From: Methanotrichaceae archaeon
GTDB lineage: Archaea > Halobacteriota > Methanosarcinia > Methanotrichales > Methanotrichaceae
Direction: 5' to 3'
Length of the DNA stretch: 64,000 bases
Assembly (NCBI GenBank): GCA_016927425.1
Contig: JAFGMR010000072.1
Span: forward strand, 1 to 64,000
The stretch's first letter is position 1; each line of letters opens with the position of its first letter. Positions 9,331 through 19,097 of this stretch are shown here, piece after piece. The position numbers and the translations under genes are program-made. The notes beneath the pieces are model-generated. The model was not told where the DNA came from, ran no database searches, and saw only the letters and a program-made list of their open reading frames with translations.

Positions 9331-10470
9331 TTACCCCTCGTCCATATCCCCTTTGGAGACCTGAGGGCCAGATCCCCTCCGGCGCAGATAGATCGTCTGC
9401 GTTGGGTAGGCGATCTCCACTCCGAGATCCTCGAGCAAGGCCATGATCGAGAGGTTGAACTCCTCTCTAACGGCCAAAAATTCGTCCCAGACGGTCGTCT
9501 TTGTGAAGCAGTAGATGAATATCCCAAGCGACGAGTCGCCGAAATCGGTGAAGTGCACCATATAGAAGTTGTGATCGAACCGGGAGTCCTCCTTGATGAT
9601 CGCCTTGATCCCATCGACTGCCTCTATCATCTGGGCTCGGGTTGTCTCGTAGGAGACGCCGAGGGTGAAGTTGATCCTGCGCTTCTTCATCCTCGTGAAG
9701 TTCACTATATCCGACTTGATGAACCGGCTGTTTGGAACGGTCACGAGGGCCTGGTCGAATCGTTTAATCTTGGTTGACCGGAGACCGATATCCTCGACCG
9801 TTCCCTCCACACCATCGACCGATATCCAGTCCCCCAGCTGAAAGGCTCGATCGGAGAAGACCGTGATCGATCCGAATATGTTGCTCACCGTCTCCTGGGC
9901 GGCGAGGGCAAGCGCGAGGTAGCCGATCCCGAGGCCCGCTATGAGGGTGGTCACGTTCCAGCCAAGCGTCTGAACAATTGATAGGACGGTAAATATCACG
10001 GCACCAATCTTCAGGCTCTTGATGATCAAGGGAACGAGCTGCTCATCGAGCCTGGTCTCGGTTCTAAGAGTGATCTTGTGGAGATAGTACCCCAGGAGAT
10101 CGATGAGGTTGAGCAGCAGGTAGAGGGCGACCACTGCAAAGCCCAGGAAGAAGATCGAGTCGATGATCCCTGAAAGGTTCAGCCCGCCTGCCTCTTCCGG
10201 GAGGTGGAGGGAGTCGACTGCGAGATAGCCGCCGGCGATCAGCACCAGATAGCTCACCGGGCCGATCAATGCCTTGACAAGGATGTTGTCGAGCTCCGTG
10301 CTAGTCTTGCCTGCCAACCGGGCTAGCTCCTTTTCCAGGAGGTAGAGGGCGAGGCGGCGAGTGGCGAGCGTGAGCAGTATGATCAGGAAGAATATGGCAA
10401 CGTCCTCGGCGGATATGTGGAGGGAGAAGCTGGACAGTCCTTCCAGCGGTCCGAGCAAGTCCCCTAACAT
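9331..10470 (-). CDS. mscS: MscS-family mechanosensitive channel
   Basis: Membrane channel that opens under membrane tension and protects against hypo-osmotic shock. The 379-residue protein has about five hydrophobic segments (near residues 22-45, 70-90, 107-128, 150-172 and the pore-lining 178-200), then the MscS beta domain with QLGDWISVDGVEGTVEDIGLRSTKIKRFD and VPNSRF, and a mixed alpha/beta C-terminal domain. The pore-lining helix reads GLGIGYLALALAAQETVSNIFGS, in line with the family's Gly/Ala-rich TM3. The final ~15 residues are charged. Confidence 0.93.
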   Translation of the reverse strand: MLGDLLGPLEGLSSFSLHISAEDVAIFFLIILLTLATRRLALYLLEKELARLAGKTSTELDNILVKALIGPVSYLVLIAGGYLAVDSLHLPEEAGGLNLSGIIDSIFFLGFAVVALYLLLNLIDLLGYYLHKITLRTETRLDEQLVPLIIKSLKIGAVIFTVLSIVQTLGWNVTTLIAGLGIGYLALALAAQETVSNIFGSITVFSDRAFQLGDWISVDGVEGTVEDIGLRSTKIKRFDQALVTVPNSRFIKSDIVNFTRMKKRRINFTLGVSYETTRAQMIEAVDGIKAIIKEDSRFDHNFYMVHFTDFGDSSLGIFIYCFTKTTVWDEFLAVREEFNLSIMALLEDLGVEIAYPTQTIYLRRRGSGPQVSKGDMDEG

Positions 10471-10488
10471 GGGCGTTGCGTATCTTGC

Positions 10489-10596
10489 TTATCGCCTAAT
10501 AGCTTTTCCCCCGAGCCGGAGGAAGCGCTCATTTTTGGGGATGTAGATCGTCTTCCCCGGGGATGGAGGCGGGTCCGTCGCATGGAAGACGTCCAT
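10489..10596 (-). CDS. Possible 35-residue small protein
   Basis: An ATG ORF on the minus strand upstream of mscS encodes 35 residues beginning MDVFHATDPPPS and ending in a basic stretch FLRLGGKAIRR. Its composition looks protein-like, but the ribosome site is weak (CCAGGATC) and I recognise no family. It may be the tail of a decayed gene. Confidence 0.25.
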   Translation of the reverse strand: MDVFHATDPPPSPGKTIYIPKNERFLRLGGKAIRR

Positions 10597-10912
10597 GATC
10601 CTGGCGGGCTCATGCAAAAAAGAAGAAAAACGGCGTCTAGCGATTCTCTCTTGGAAGACGCAGTTCTTCGCTGAATTGTGTCGGCAGGGATCATCGTTCA
10701 GATTGAACTTATTGCCAACGTTGGCAGGTTTAAATTTGATGAAGGCGCTATATCTGAGCTTGTATGTGCCCCTAAAGCATGTAATTTAAGGGGAAATATT
10801 AGCGTTCATTCGCGTTCATTCGTGGTTGAAGTAGGTAAAGATACGTCCCCCCATATAAAACGACGAAGGGTCTGAGGAATATCGGCCACCACTCGGGCGC
10901 CGGCCCCCGGGC
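10597..10912. other. Intergenic stretch with decamer repeat
   Basis: No convincing gene. It contains one decamer-repeat array (10802-10830), an AT-rich segment with GGTTTAAATTTGATG near 10728 that could be a TATA box, and a CATATAAAACG box near 10852. Confidence 0.4.
10802..10830 (-). repeat. GAATGAACGC decamer array, copy A
   Basis: On the minus strand the segment reads AACCACGAATGAACGCGAAT and then one more GAACGCT unit. It is the first of six places in the window where this 10-base unit occurs between genes. Confidence 0.75.
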
Positions 10913-11173
10913 TCATCTCCTCTCCTCGGCCGTTTCGAGCACATGGATATCGAGGCCGATCTCCAGCCAGGCCCAGGCCCAGATCACGGCCTCGAACGAC
11001 CGGATCAGATCTCCTTGATCGAGGAAGTACCTGGCATCGGAGATGTATGCCTTGATGTTCTCGAGATACCGCTCCTCGCCGCAGGTAATCCCTTCGAGCC
11101 TCTCCTCAGCGAGGCCGAGCCACTTGAGGGTCTCATCCCGAAGCCTCTCATCGAGGTCCGTCTCATCGCTCAT
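10913..11173 (-). CDS. DUF357-family protein
   Basis: An 86-residue soluble, all-helical protein. The segment YLENIKAYISDARYFLDQGDLIRSFEAVIWAWAWLEIGLDI matches the archaeal DUF357 family, whose members are small helical proteins of unknown function. No signal peptide or membrane segment. It lies 43 bases downstream of the hypoxanthine phosphoribosyltransferase gene on the same strand, so the two are probably cotranscribed, but this says little about function. Confidence 0.8.
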   Translation of the reverse strand: MSDETDLDERLRDETLKWLGLAEERLEGITCGEERYLENIKAYISDARYFLDQGDLIRSFEAVIWAWAWLEIGLDIHVLETAEERR

Positions 11174-11215
11174 CCCATCAAGCCCGCCTTGTGCATCGAG
11201 TGAGAACCGGAACCT

Positions 11216-11785
11216 CTACCGGCGATAGGTCTCCTCCACCTTGGTAACACCCCTCTCTCCAACCTCCACTCGGACCATCGTCTTGATCCCATGGCCTTTT
11301 GCAGAAAGCCTCTCCGCACCGTCGCCCCTCTCGATTACGACCACGAGGTCTTTTACGATTGCTCCTGCTGCCTTGAGCGCATCGAGGGTTGCAAGGGCCG
11401 TTCCCCCCGTGCTCACAACGTCGTCGACTACGATCACCCTGTCCCCTTTCTCGATCCCGTTTAGGAAGAGTTCTGATTTCGAGTAGCCAGTCACCTGGCT
11501 GATCTCGATCTCCCCAGGAAGGCCGTATTTACGCTTTCGGATGATCACAAGCGGTATGTCGGTTGCAAGCGAGAGGGCCATCCCAATGGGGATTCCCATG
11601 GCCTCGATCGTCACGATCTTGTCGACGTCCATATCTGCCATGCGGATGATCTGGCTTATGACCTCCCTGATCAACGACGGCTTGACCTGTGGGACGCCGT
11701 CGGTGATGGGGTGGATGAAGTAGTGGTACTCGCCCCTCTTGTAGACAGGGGCTTCCAGAAGCGACTTTTTTAGGATCTCCAGCAG
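11216..11785 (-). CDS. hpt: Hypoxanthine/guanine phosphoribosyltransferase (CTG start)
   Basis: Purine salvage enzyme joining hypoxanthine or guanine to PRPP. The PRPP loop [21 protein letters not shown] and the preceding [22 protein letters not shown] are typical of the archaeal PyrE-like Hpt. The open frame extends upstream to 11854, but the homologous N-terminus ([13 protein letters not shown]) begins at a CTG at 11785. A ribosome site GGAGGG sits 7 bases upstream and a TATA box (complement 11824-11832) lies inside the longer frame, so the longer start would not be transcribed. The start codon is therefore probably CTG; 189 residues. Confidence 0.9.
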   Translation of the reverse strand: MLEILKKSLLEAPVYKRGEYHYFIHPITDGVPQVKPSLIREVISQIIRMADMDVDKIVTIEAMGIPIGMALSLATDIPLVIIRKRKYGLPGEIEISQVTGYSKSELFLNGIEKGDRVIVVDDVVSTGGTALATLDALKAAGAIVKDLVVVIERGDGAERLSAKGHGIKTMVRVEVGERGVTKVEETYRR

Positions 11786-11823
11786 TGCAATCCCTCCGGC
11801 TGCATTTCGGCGGCCTTTCGGCT

Positions 11824-11832
11824 TAAATATAT
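11824..11832 (-). promoter_or_regulatory. hpt TATA box
   Basis: On the minus strand CGATATATTTAAGC forms a TATA box whose predicted start site (about 11801) falls just before the GGAGGG site of hpt. Confidence 0.6.
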
Positions 11833-11872
11833 CGGCGTTGCCCCGACGCCCCACCTCATAGGTCCGGCGTAT

Positions 11873-11884
11873 TTTTTATATACT
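11873..11884 (+). promoter_or_regulatory. TATA box of the VAT ATPase gene
   Basis: TTTTTTATATAC, about 45 bases before the TTG at 11926 and 75 before the ATG at 11953. It is divergent from the hpt promoter 40 bases away. Confidence 0.6.
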
Positions 11885-11952
11885 AACGAAGATAAAAGAA
11901 ACCTCTAAATAAGAAGGATGCGGAGTTGTCTCTACAAGAGGGTGTAAAAGAT

Positions 11953-14229
11953 ATGAGCGATGGGGAATCCCTTCGGCTGAAGGTTGCCGAGGCTGATCAG
12001 AGGGATGTGGGAAAGGGCATAGCCCGGGCGGGCGAGGAGTACATGGGGAAGGTAGGCCTGCGACCCCTTGACGTCGTCGAGGTCAGGGGATCGAGGACGA
12101 CCGCCGCCCTTGTCGTCAGCGCCTATGCTGCAGACCAGGGCCTCGATATCATCAGGATGGACGGCCTGATCCGGTCCAATGCCGGGACGAGCATCGGCCA
12201 GTACGTGGAGCTGAGGAGGGCCGACTGGTCCGATGCAAAGCACGTGACCCTTGCCCCGGTCACGAAGGGCATGCAGATCTTCGCCCCGGGCGAGGTACTG
12301 ACAAAGGTCTTCCAGGGCCGTCCGGTCTGCAAAGGCGACGTCATCTCCACGACGAGCGTAAGAAGGCCTCCGAACACATCTTTCGGCCGCGATACGATGT
12401 TCGAGGAGATCTTTCGCGGATTCATCGGGGCTCAGGCTTTCGGTCTCGGTGAGATCAAGCTCAGGGTCATCTCGACGACGCCCGGGGGGATCGTCAAGAT
12501 CACCGAAGCAACGGAGGTCGAGCTCCTCCCCCAGGCTGTGGAGATATCTGAGAGATCGGTTCCCTCTGTCTGCTACGAGGACGTCGGAGGAATAAAGCAG
12601 GCGATCGGCAAGGTTAGGGAGATGATCGAGCTTCCCCTCAAGCATCCGGAGCTCTTCGACCGGCTGGGTATCGATCCGCCAAAGGGGGTCTTGCTCCACG
12701 GACCGCCGGGTACCGGAAAGACGATGCTTGCAAAGGCCGTTGCAAACGAGAGCGACTCCTACTTCATATCGATAAACGGCCCTGAGATCATGTCCAAGTA
12801 CTACGGGGAGAGCGAGAAAGCCTTAAGGGATCTCTTCGAGGAGGCTGAGAAGAACACGCCTGCGATCATCTTTCTCGATGAGCTCGACTCGATTGCTCCG
12901 AAGCGAGGCGAGGTGACGGGCGAGGTCGAGCGCCGCGTGGTGGCCCAGCTCCTCTCCCTGATGGACGGGCTTACCGAGCGAAAGAACGTGATCGTCATCG
13001 GCTCGACTAACAGGCCTGAAGCCCTCGATATGGCTCTTCGCCGCCCGGGCCGATTCGATCGCGAGATCGAGCTCGGCGTTCCCGACTTCGATGGAAGGCG
13101 CGAGATCTTCCAGATCCACACGAGGGGCATGCCGCTTTCAGAAGACGTCGACATAGACGAGTTTGCCGAGCTCACATACGGCTTCGTGGGGGCCGATATC
13201 GCAGCAGTCTCCAGGGAGGCTGCCATGAACTCGCTTCGCAGGGTCCTTCCCGAGATCGACCTCGACGAGCCAACGATCCCCGAAGAGATACTCGACCGGC
13301 TCGTCGTCCACAAGGAGGATTTCGAGGCAGCGCTTCGGGAGATCCAGCCCTCGGCAATGCGAGAGATCATGATCGAGGTTCCAAAGGTCACCTGGGGGGA
13401 TGTAGGCGGACTCGAGGGGGTAAAGCAGCTCCTCGTCGAGGCTGTGGAGTGGCCTCTCAGAAACGCCGAGAGCTTCAAGCGGCTTGGGATCGACGCCCCC
13501 AAGGGGGTCCTCCTCTACGGGCCACCAGGCACTGGAAAGACGATGCTTGCAAAGGCCGTTGCCAACGAGAGCGATTCCAACTTCATAACGGCAAAGGGAA
13601 GCGCGCTTCTCTCCAAGTGGTATGGAGAGAGCGAGAAGCGCGTAGAAGAGATCTTCAAAAAGGCAAGGCAGGTGGCCCCGGCGATCATCTTCCTCGACGA
13701 GCTCGACGCCCTCGTTCCCGTCCGGGGCGGAGGCGCGGGCGAGCCTCATGTGACGGAGCGCGTCGTAAACCAGCTCTTGAGCGAGATGGACGGCCTCGAG
13801 GAGCTCCATGGAGTAGTCGTAATCGGTGCTACCAACAGGCCGGATATCGTCGATCCAGCTCTCCTTCGGCCAGGGCGCTTCGATGAGCTGATCATGGTCC
13901 CCGTTCCAGACTCCGCCTCCCGGAAGAAGATATTCGAGGTCCACCTAAAGTCCATGCCCCTCTCCTCGGATGTTGAAGTCGACGAGCTGGTGAAGCTCTC
14001 CAGCAACTACACGGGAGCGGACATTGCGGCTGTCTGCAGGAAGGCCGGGCGCATGGCTCTTCGGGAGGAGATGAGCGCAACGGAAGTGCGCCAGAAGCAC
14101 TTCCTTGCCGCAATGGAGGAGATAGGGCCGTCGGTTACTCCTGATACGCAGAAGTACTACTCAAAGCTAGGAGAGGCTCTTCGAAAGAAGGCATCCCGGG
14201 AGATCGAGAGAGGAGATATGTACGCCTGA
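11953..14229 (+). CDS. VAT/Cdc48-family AAA+ ATPase
   Basis: Hexameric unfoldase that extracts and unfolds proteins, usually feeding the proteasome. N domain (about 1-190) with double-psi barrel segment [19 protein letters not shown], then two AAA+ modules. D1 has [20 protein letters not shown] and an arginine-finger region [14 protein letters not shown]2 has [20 protein letters not shown] and [11 protein letters not shown]. Length 758 fits the family. A TTG at 11926 would add nine residues; the ATG at 11953 gives [14 protein letters not shown], close to the family start, and follows GAGGGTG. No proteasome gene is nearby. Confidence 0.95.
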   Translation: MSDGESLRLKVAEADQRDVGKGIARAGEEYMGKVGLRPLDVVEVRGSRTTAALVVSAYAADQGLDIIRMDGLIRSNAGTSIGQYVELRRADWSDAKHVTLAPVTKGMQIFAPGEVLTKVFQGRPVCKGDVISTTSVRRPPNTSFGRDTMFEEIFRGFIGAQAFGLGEIKLRVISTTPGGIVKITEATEVELLPQAVEISERSVPSVCYEDVGGIKQAIGKVREMIELPLKHPELFDRLGIDPPKGVLLHGPPGTGKTMLAKAVANESDSYFISINGPEIMSKYYGESEKALRDLFEEAEKNTPAIIFLDELDSIAPKRGEVTGEVERRVVAQLLSLMDGLTERKNVIVIGSTNRPEALDMALRRPGRFDREIELGVPDFDGRREIFQIHTRGMPLSEDVDIDEFAELTYGFVGADIAAVSREAAMNSLRRVLPEIDLDEPTIPEEILDRLVVHKEDFEAALREIQPSAMREIMIEVPKVTWGDVGGLEGVKQLLVEAVEWPLRNAESFKRLGIDAPKGVLLYGPPGTGKTMLAKAVANESDSNFITAKGSALLSKWYGESEKRVEEIFKKARQVAPAIIFLDELDALVPVRGGGAGEPHVTERVVNQLLSEMDGLEELHGVVVIGATNRPDIVDPALLRPGRFDELIMVPVPDSASRKKIFEVHLKSMPLSSDVEVDELVKLSSNYTGADIAAVCRKAGRMALREEMSATEVRQKHFLAAMEEIGPSVTPDTQKYYSKLGEALRKKASREIERGDMYA

Positions 14230-14448
14230 GGCCACAGATGGCCCCTCTCGTCCCCCAGGCGTAATCCGAAAGCCGAAATATCCCATTTGGCTCTTCGCCC
14301 TTTAGCATGGGTGAAACAGAAGATGAGAAGGAGTCTCGAATTCCCAGTGCCCTCCCCCTTGTCATCTTCGGGAACGCCTGGACCGGGCATCTAGGCGACC
14401 TTTGCCGAATGCCCACGATAGAGGCTTCCCTTTTCTTGGAAAATCCCC

Positions 14449-15414
14449 TTATGCCTTCCATTCGCCGATCCTGGTTCTAACAGGCTCCAGGATCTCTATG
14501 AGGTATAACGCTGCGGCCTTCTTCATATCCATCGGGTGGAGGACTCCGCCCTTGAAATCGGCCTCCATATCCACATACTTCGAGTAGACGACGTCTCCTC
14601 CGAACTTGGCAGGCCTTCTGACAACGATCTCTTCTACGCGCGGGAATATGTGGTACTTGAAGATCTCGGTTATCGGGTTGTCCTCAGTCACCTTCGCAGG
14701 ACAGAACGCGGCCATGATCTTCTTCTCGATATCGATTGCCGGCTCGTCCACTGAGATGTTGTTTCCTTTCGACGATGACATCTTCTTTCCGTCAAGCCCG
14801 GGGATCAGGGGCGTATGAAGGCATACGGGGGCGGGCATGCCCATTCGCGGCAGCTCCTCCCTTGCGAGCATGTGGATCTTTCGCTGATCGATTCCGCCGA
14901 CTGCGAGATCCACCCTGAGATCAGCAATATCCACTGCCTGCATCAAAGGATAGATCATCTGAGATACCATGGGGTTCTCGGCGCTACGGCTGACCTCGTC
15001 CATGCTCCGACGAGCCCTGTTGAGTGTTGTGTTCCTGGCCATCTGGAGGACCTTTATCACATATTCGGGCTTGAGCTGGTAGTCGGTTCCATAAATGAAC
15101 TCGGTCCTCTCGGGATCGAGCCCGAGCGCCATGAAGCACTCCCTGTTGTAGTCCGCGGTTCTTCGGACCTCTTCGAGGCTTCCCTTCTCGTTCAGGTAGG
15201 CGTGCAGGTCGGCTAGCAGCACCACCACGTCGAATCCCGCCTTCTGCAGGTCGATTAGCTTGTTCGCTGTGAGCATGTGGCCCAGGTGAACCTTGCCGCT
15301 GGTCTCGTATCCAACATAGGCCCGGGGATGTCCCTCTCCATCCAGCAGGTCTTCGAGCTCTTTTTGCGTTACGATCTCCTCAGCGTTCCTGACCACAAGC
15401 TCCAGCCTATCCAA
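14449..15414 (-). CDS. tyrS: Tyrosyl-tRNA synthetase
   Basis: Charges tRNA-Tyr. The archaeal short form (321 residues) shows the class I HIGH-type motif as GKVHLGHML, the tyrosine pocket segments YNRECFMALGLDPE and QMIYPLMQAVDIADL, and the KMSSSKGN signature. It starts with TTG at 15414 preceded by GGTGAT. Its 3' end converges on the VAT gene with about 220 bases between. Confidence 0.96.
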   Translation of the reverse strand: MDRLELVVRNAEEIVTQKELEDLLDGEGHPRAYVGYETSGKVHLGHMLTANKLIDLQKAGFDVVVLLADLHAYLNEKGSLEEVRRTADYNRECFMALGLDPERTEFIYGTDYQLKPEYVIKVLQMARNTTLNRARRSMDEVSRSAENPMVSQMIYPLMQAVDIADLRVDLAVGGIDQRKIHMLAREELPRMGMPAPVCLHTPLIPGLDGKKMSSSKGNNISVDEPAIDIEKKIMAAFCPAKVTEDNPITEIFKYHIFPRVEEIVVRRPAKFGGDVVYSKYVDMEADFKGGVLHPMDMKKAAALYLIEILEPVRTRIGEWKA

Positions 15415-15507
15415 TGGGTATCACCAGACCCCCAGTAGCGGAGGGAGTTTTAACGCTTTTGGTATGCGGGGACAGCTATTTACGTAAGGCAGGGCTAGAG
15501 GAGGTTT

Positions 15508-15693
15508 ATGAGCTATGGAAGGAGAAGCAGAAGGATCCCCATAAGGGATGGTCAATTGCGAAACATCCTCTTGATAATAGGGGCAGTTCTCATAGTGGCC
15601 CTTCTGTGGGGCCCCCTCTGGTTCCTGGCCCGGTTGTTGCTCTTCGCCCTGGTTGTGTACATCGTCTACCAGCTCTTGAAGGGCCGCCTATAG
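15508..15693 (+). CDS. Small basic single-pass membrane protein
   Basis: Encodes 61 residues: an arginine-rich N-terminus (GRRSRRIPIRDGQ), then a long hydrophobic region from about residue 19 to 57 that could be one or two membrane helices, ending QLLKGRL. A GAGGAGG site lies only 3 bases before the ATG; a TTG at 15559 preceded by GGGATGG is an alternative start that would keep only the hydrophobic part. No family recognised. Its 3' end overlaps the end of mobA on the opposite strand by about 100 bases. Confidence 0.6.
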   Translation: MSYGRRSRRIPIRDGQLRNILLIIGAVLIVALLWGPLWFLARLLLFALVVYIVYQLLKGRL

Positions 15694-16285
15694 AGATCGC
15701 CTGAGCCATTCGGAGATCCTCTGCCGTGTTCAGGTTGAAGAAGGTCAGGAGCTCTCGATCCAGGGATCGTAATGCCTCAGAGTCCACGTAGTTGACATTC
15801 AGCCTCGATAGCGGCGCAGAGATCCTGCGCTCGCCCTCGTCAAGGGCGCGGCGAGAGGCCTCCTCCATCTTTGCCCTGTTGTAGACCGCGTGCAGACGCT
15901 CGGCATATCCGTCCTTTCGAGGAACTGCAGCATGAAATCCTATCGCCCTCTCAAAGAGCATCTCGACCACACGGGCGTTTAGAAAGGGAAGGTCGCAGCC
16001 GCAGGCAAAGGCGTACTTTCCAGAGGCCTTCAGAAGCCCCGCCTGGATTCCCGCAACTGGCCCCTGGCCGGGGATAAGGTCACATGTGATCGATGCATCA
16101 TCCAGGATCGCTTCCAGCCTTCGGGATTGGTCCGGATCTCGGGCAACCACTACCAGCTCGTCGACAACCGGGCGGAGGGTCTCTATCGTCCTCTCTATCA
16201 GGCTCTTTCCCGAGAACTCGATGAAGGCCTTCTCCATGCCGATGCGGCGTCCAATCCCGCCAGCAAGGATCACCGCTGAACGCAT
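15590..16285 (-). CDS. mobA: Molybdenum cofactor guanylyltransferase (MobA-like)
   Basis: Attaches GMP to molybdopterin to make the guanine dinucleotide cofactor used by, for example, formylmethanofuran dehydrogenase. The nucleotidyltransferase N-terminus AVILAGGIGRRIGMEKAFIEF, LIPGQGPVAGIQAGL and ACGCDLPFLNARVV match MobA; the usual CDMP is CDLP here. The family end lies near FFNLNTAEDLRMAQA; the last ~30 residues are Arg/Gly-rich and overlap the convergent gene, so they may be a read-through tail. ATG 16285 overlaps the DUF2121 gene by 16 bases, showing an operon. Confidence 0.9.
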   Translation of the reverse strand: MRSAVILAGGIGRRIGMEKAFIEFSGKSLIERTIETLRPVVDELVVVARDPDQSRRLEAILDDASITCDLIPGQGPVAGIQAGLLKASGKYAFACGCDLPFLNARVVEMLFERAIGFHAAVPRKDGYAERLHAVYNRAKMEEASRRALDEGERRISAPLSRLNVNYVDSEALRSLDRELLTFFNLNTAEDLRMAQAISIGGPSRAGRRCTQPGRRATTGPGTRGGPTEGPL

Positions 16286-16866
16286 AACTTCCAACCTTCG
16301 GCCCGGCAGTCCTCATCGAGCGCCCGTGCCAGCACTTCCTTCGGGTGAGGTGGAGCCTCCCTAGTCTGGATGAGCCTGCAATCGGGGCTGACCGAGGCAG
16401 ATCTCCGCCGTGCCTCACCGAATATCGACCTGAAGAGGTTCTCGTCCAACCTTCCCCTTGCCTGGGCAAGCGCAGCCTCGGCGACCTTTCGGGTGATCTT
16501 ATTTCCAAGCACTATTGCCGATGAGCTGCCCTCGCCCGAGATCTCGACCAATCCATCGATCACCTGGACCAATAGGAAGGCACCGGGCGTGATGTAGGCC
16601 CGCCTTCGCTTCTCCGCCGTCCGGGATATCTCGGCCACCTCGCCGATCAGGACGGGGCCGCGCTGCCATATCTTCTCCCTGTCGTCGAAGACGGCGATAT
16701 TGGCCTTGAGGGCAACTGCCCTCTCTTGAAGCTCCTCGTCCCCCACGATCCTGCCGGAGTATATCTCTTCCTCGAGATTCGAGCAGTCCCCCTCAAAGGT
16801 TATGGAGCGGCGGTCGCCAGCGACCATCGCAACCCTCTTCCCGGCATAGGCCAAGACGAGGGACAG
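16270..16866 (-). CDS. DUF2121 methanogen protein (probable CTG start)
   Basis: Conserved methanogen protein of unknown function, recognised as DUF2121 by AYAGKRVAMVAGDRRSITFEG, KRRRAYITPGAFLLVQV and the SSSAIVLGNKITRKVAEAAL segment. No ATG precedes the conserved start. A CTG at 16866 gives MSLVLAYAGK, which fits the family N-terminus; the TTG at 16854 would remove the first four residues of that motif. The CTG begins three bases after the folD stop codon. Sits in a glyA-folD-DUF2121-mobA operon. Confidence 0.82.
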   Translation of the reverse strand: MSLVLAYAGKRVAMVAGDRRSITFEGDCSNLEEEIYSGRIVGDEELQERAVALKANIAVFDDREKIWQRGPVLIGEVAEISRTAEKRRRAYITPGAFLLVQVIDGLVEISGEGSSSAIVLGNKITRKVAEAALAQARGRLDENLFRSIFGEARRRSASVSPDCRLIQTREAPPHPKEVLARALDEDCRAEGWKLCVQR

Positions 16867-16869
16867 GGC

Positions 16870-17715
16870 TTACGCCCCCCGGGCCTCGCCCTCCGCGGCA
16901 TTGAGCGTCTGGCTGAGCACCATGGATACTGTGAGCGGTCCAACCCCACCGGGAACGGGGGTGATGGCACCTGCTACATCCTTTACGGCCTCGTAGTCAA
17001 CGTCTCCAACGGTCTTTCCATCCACCCGGTTGATGCCAACATCGAATACGATCGCGCCCTTCCGAACCATTTCCGCCTTGACGAGACCGGGGACGCCGGC
17101 TGCGACGACCAGGACCTCCCCTCGGCGCGTATGGCTGGCGAGATCCTTCGTGAATACATGACATACTTGAACTGTTGCGTTTCGGTTGAGCATCATTGCT
17201 GCAAGCGGTTTTCCAACGACGTTGCTGTGTCCGACTATCACCGCCTCCTTGCCCTCGAGATCTATCCCGAGCCTTTCAAGCGCGTAGATGATGCCCTTTG
17301 GGGTGCAGGGAACGAGCCTCTCCGATCCCAGCAGAAGCGACCCCATGTTCGCCGGATGGAAGCCGTCGACGTCCTTTTCCGGGGCTATGGCGGTCATCGC
17401 CTCCTTGGGGTCGAGGCCAGGCGGAAGCGGCAGCTGGAGCAAAATGCCGTGGACATCGTCCCTTGAGTTGAGTTCATCAATCGCCTTCAATAGATCGGCC
17501 TGGCAGGAATCGGCTGGAAGGAAGATGTTCTCTGAACGGATGCCAACCCTCTGACAGGCCGCATGCTTGAGGCGGATGTACATCTGGGAGGCCGGGTTCT
17601 CCCCGACGAGGATCGTTGCAAGCCCTGGCGTGATCCCACGGGCAGAAAGCCTCTCAACCCTCTCCTTGGCCTCTTCCTCCACCTCCTCTGCCATGGCCTT
17701 TCCGTCGATTATCAT
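16870..17715 (-). CDS. folD: Methylene-tetrahydrofolate dehydrogenase/cyclohydrolase FolD
   Basis: Bifunctional C1-folate enzyme converting methylene-THF (or a pterin analogue) to formyl-THF with NADP. Catalytic Tyr/Lys segment [18 protein letters not shown], the motif [28 protein letters not shown] and the closing [15 protein letters not shown]-type segment are all present. Length 281 is normal. It follows glyA by one base between TAG and ATG, so translation is coupled. Together GlyA and FolD feed C1 units into purine and other biosynthesis. Confidence 0.96.
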   Translation of the reverse strand: MIIDGKAMAEEVEEEAKERVERLSARGITPGLATILVGENPASQMYIRLKHAACQRVGIRSENIFLPADSCQADLLKAIDELNSRDDVHGILLQLPLPPGLDPKEAMTAIAPEKDVDGFHPANMGSLLLGSERLVPCTPKGIIYALERLGIDLEGKEAVIVGHSNVVGKPLAAMMLNRNATVQVCHVFTKDLASHTRRGEVLVVAAGVPGLVKAEMVRKGAIVFDVGINRVDGKTVGDVDYEAVKDVAGAITPVPGGVGPLTVSMVLSQTLNAAEGEARGA

Positions 17716-17716
17716 C

Positions 17717-18961
17717 CTACCCTAGCTCCGGATAGAGGGGGAAGCGCTCGCAAAGCGCTTTTACCCTTGCCCTGACTGAGGCGATCGTCTCATCGTTCTT
17801 GATATCCCTGATCACAGTTGCGATGAGGTCGGCGATCTCGGCCATCTCCCCCTCCAACATGCCCCGGGTGGTAACCGCGGGCGTGCCTATTCGGATGCCG
17901 CTTGTAACGAACGGCGTCCTTGGATCGAAGGGTATCATGTTCTTGTTGAGCGCAATTCCCGCCCGCTCCAGGGTCTCGTCTGCCTCCTTGCCGGTGATTC
18001 CCTCCTTGAGAAGCTTGACCAGCATCAGGTGGTTGTCGGTCCCGCCGGAGACAAGCTCGAAATCGAGATCCATCAGCCTTCTTGCAAGCGCCTGGGAGTT
18101 TCTAACGATTTGGAACTGGTACTTCTTGAACTCGGGCGTCAGCGCCTCCTTGAAGGCCACGGCCTTGGCAGCTATCGTGTGCATCAGAGGACCTCCCTGA
18201 ATGCCGGGGAAGACGGCGCGGTCTATGGACTGGGCAAGCTCCTCCTTGCACATGATCACGCCGCCTCTAGGGCCGCGCAGCGTCTTGTGGGTCGTCGTGG
18301 TGACTATATCCGCATAGGGCACGGGCGATGGGTGTGCTCCTGCAACGACGAGCCCTGCGATATGGGCGATATCTGCCATCATCAGGGCGCCCACCTCATC
18401 TGCCACCTCGCGAAGCGCCTTAAAGTCGATTATGCGTGGATAGGCCGAGGCGCCGGTGACGATGATCTTCGGGGAGAAGGACTTGGCCACCTCCAGGACC
18501 TCCCCGTAGTCCAGGGCCTCGGTATCCTTGTTGACCCCATAGGGCACGACCTTGTACAGCTTGCCTGAGAAGTTGACGGGGCTTCCGTGGGAGAGGTGGC
18601 CCCCGTGGTCTAGGTTCATCCCCATAATCGTATCGCCGGGTTTGATCGTGGCGAAATAGGCGGCCATGTTGGCCTGGGACCCGCTGTGAGGCTGGACGTT
18701 TATGTGCTCTGCGCCGAAGAGGGCCTTGCATCGATCTCGGGCGAGCTCCTCTGCCCGATCGACGTAGGTGCACCCGCGATAATACCTCCTGCCCGGGTAG
18801 CCCTCAGCGTACTTGTTTGTCATGACGCAGGCCTGAGCCTCCATAACTGCCTGGCTCGTGAAGTTCTCCGCTGCTATCAGCACCAAGTTCTCCCTCTGCC
18901 GCTGGATCTCCCCTCTTATGGCCGCGGCAATATCCGGATCAACGACATCCAATGAGTTCAA
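17717..18961 (-). CDS. glyA: Serine hydroxymethyltransferase
   Basis: PLP enzyme converting serine and a tetrahydropterin to glycine and methylene-pterin. The PLP-lysine motif [14 protein letters not shown] is clear, with [30 protein letters not shown]-type N-terminal segment and [12 protein letters not shown]. Length 414 is typical. First gene of the glyA-folD-DUF2121-mobA operon; the upstream region is shared with the divergent PUA-domain gene. Confidence 0.96.
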   Translation of the reverse strand: MNSLDVVDPDIAAAIRGEIQRQRENLVLIAAENFTSQAVMEAQACVMTNKYAEGYPGRRYYRGCTYVDRAEELARDRCKALFGAEHINVQPHSGSQANMAAYFATIKPGDTIMGMNLDHGGHLSHGSPVNFSGKLYKVVPYGVNKDTEALDYGEVLEVAKSFSPKIIVTGASAYPRIIDFKALREVADEVGALMMADIAHIAGLVVAGAHPSPVPYADIVTTTTHKTLRGPRGGVIMCKEELAQSIDRAVFPGIQGGPLMHTIAAKAVAFKEALTPEFKKYQFQIVRNSQALARRLMDLDFELVSGGTDNHLMLVKLLKEGITGKEADETLERAGIALNKNMIPFDPRTPFVTSGIRIGTPAVTTRGMLEGEMAEIADLIATVIRDIKNDETIASVRARVKALCERFPLYPELG

Positions 18962-19097
18962 TCAAATCACCGTGTAAGGATTGGTCTCCATGCCACCAAC
19001 GGGGCAAAATAGGTTATGGTAAATGGAGGCATGAAGCATGGGGGGCCTCTTGCGACCATACCATAAATCTTTATCCCAGGCAGTTCCAGGGAGGGCG

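Noticed and set aside
12801-13944. Long minus-strand ORFs opposite the VAT ATPase gene
   Set aside because: Shadow frames of a highly conserved coding sequence; no independent signals.
14307-14480. 57-codon plus-strand ORF between the VAT and tyrS genes
   Set aside because: No ribosome site, overlaps the end of tyrS, and the composition follows no protein-like pattern.
15414-15704. 96-codon plus-strand ORF overlapping the small membrane protein gene
   Set aside because: The alternative frame at 15508 has the ribosome site and a sensible membrane-protein composition.
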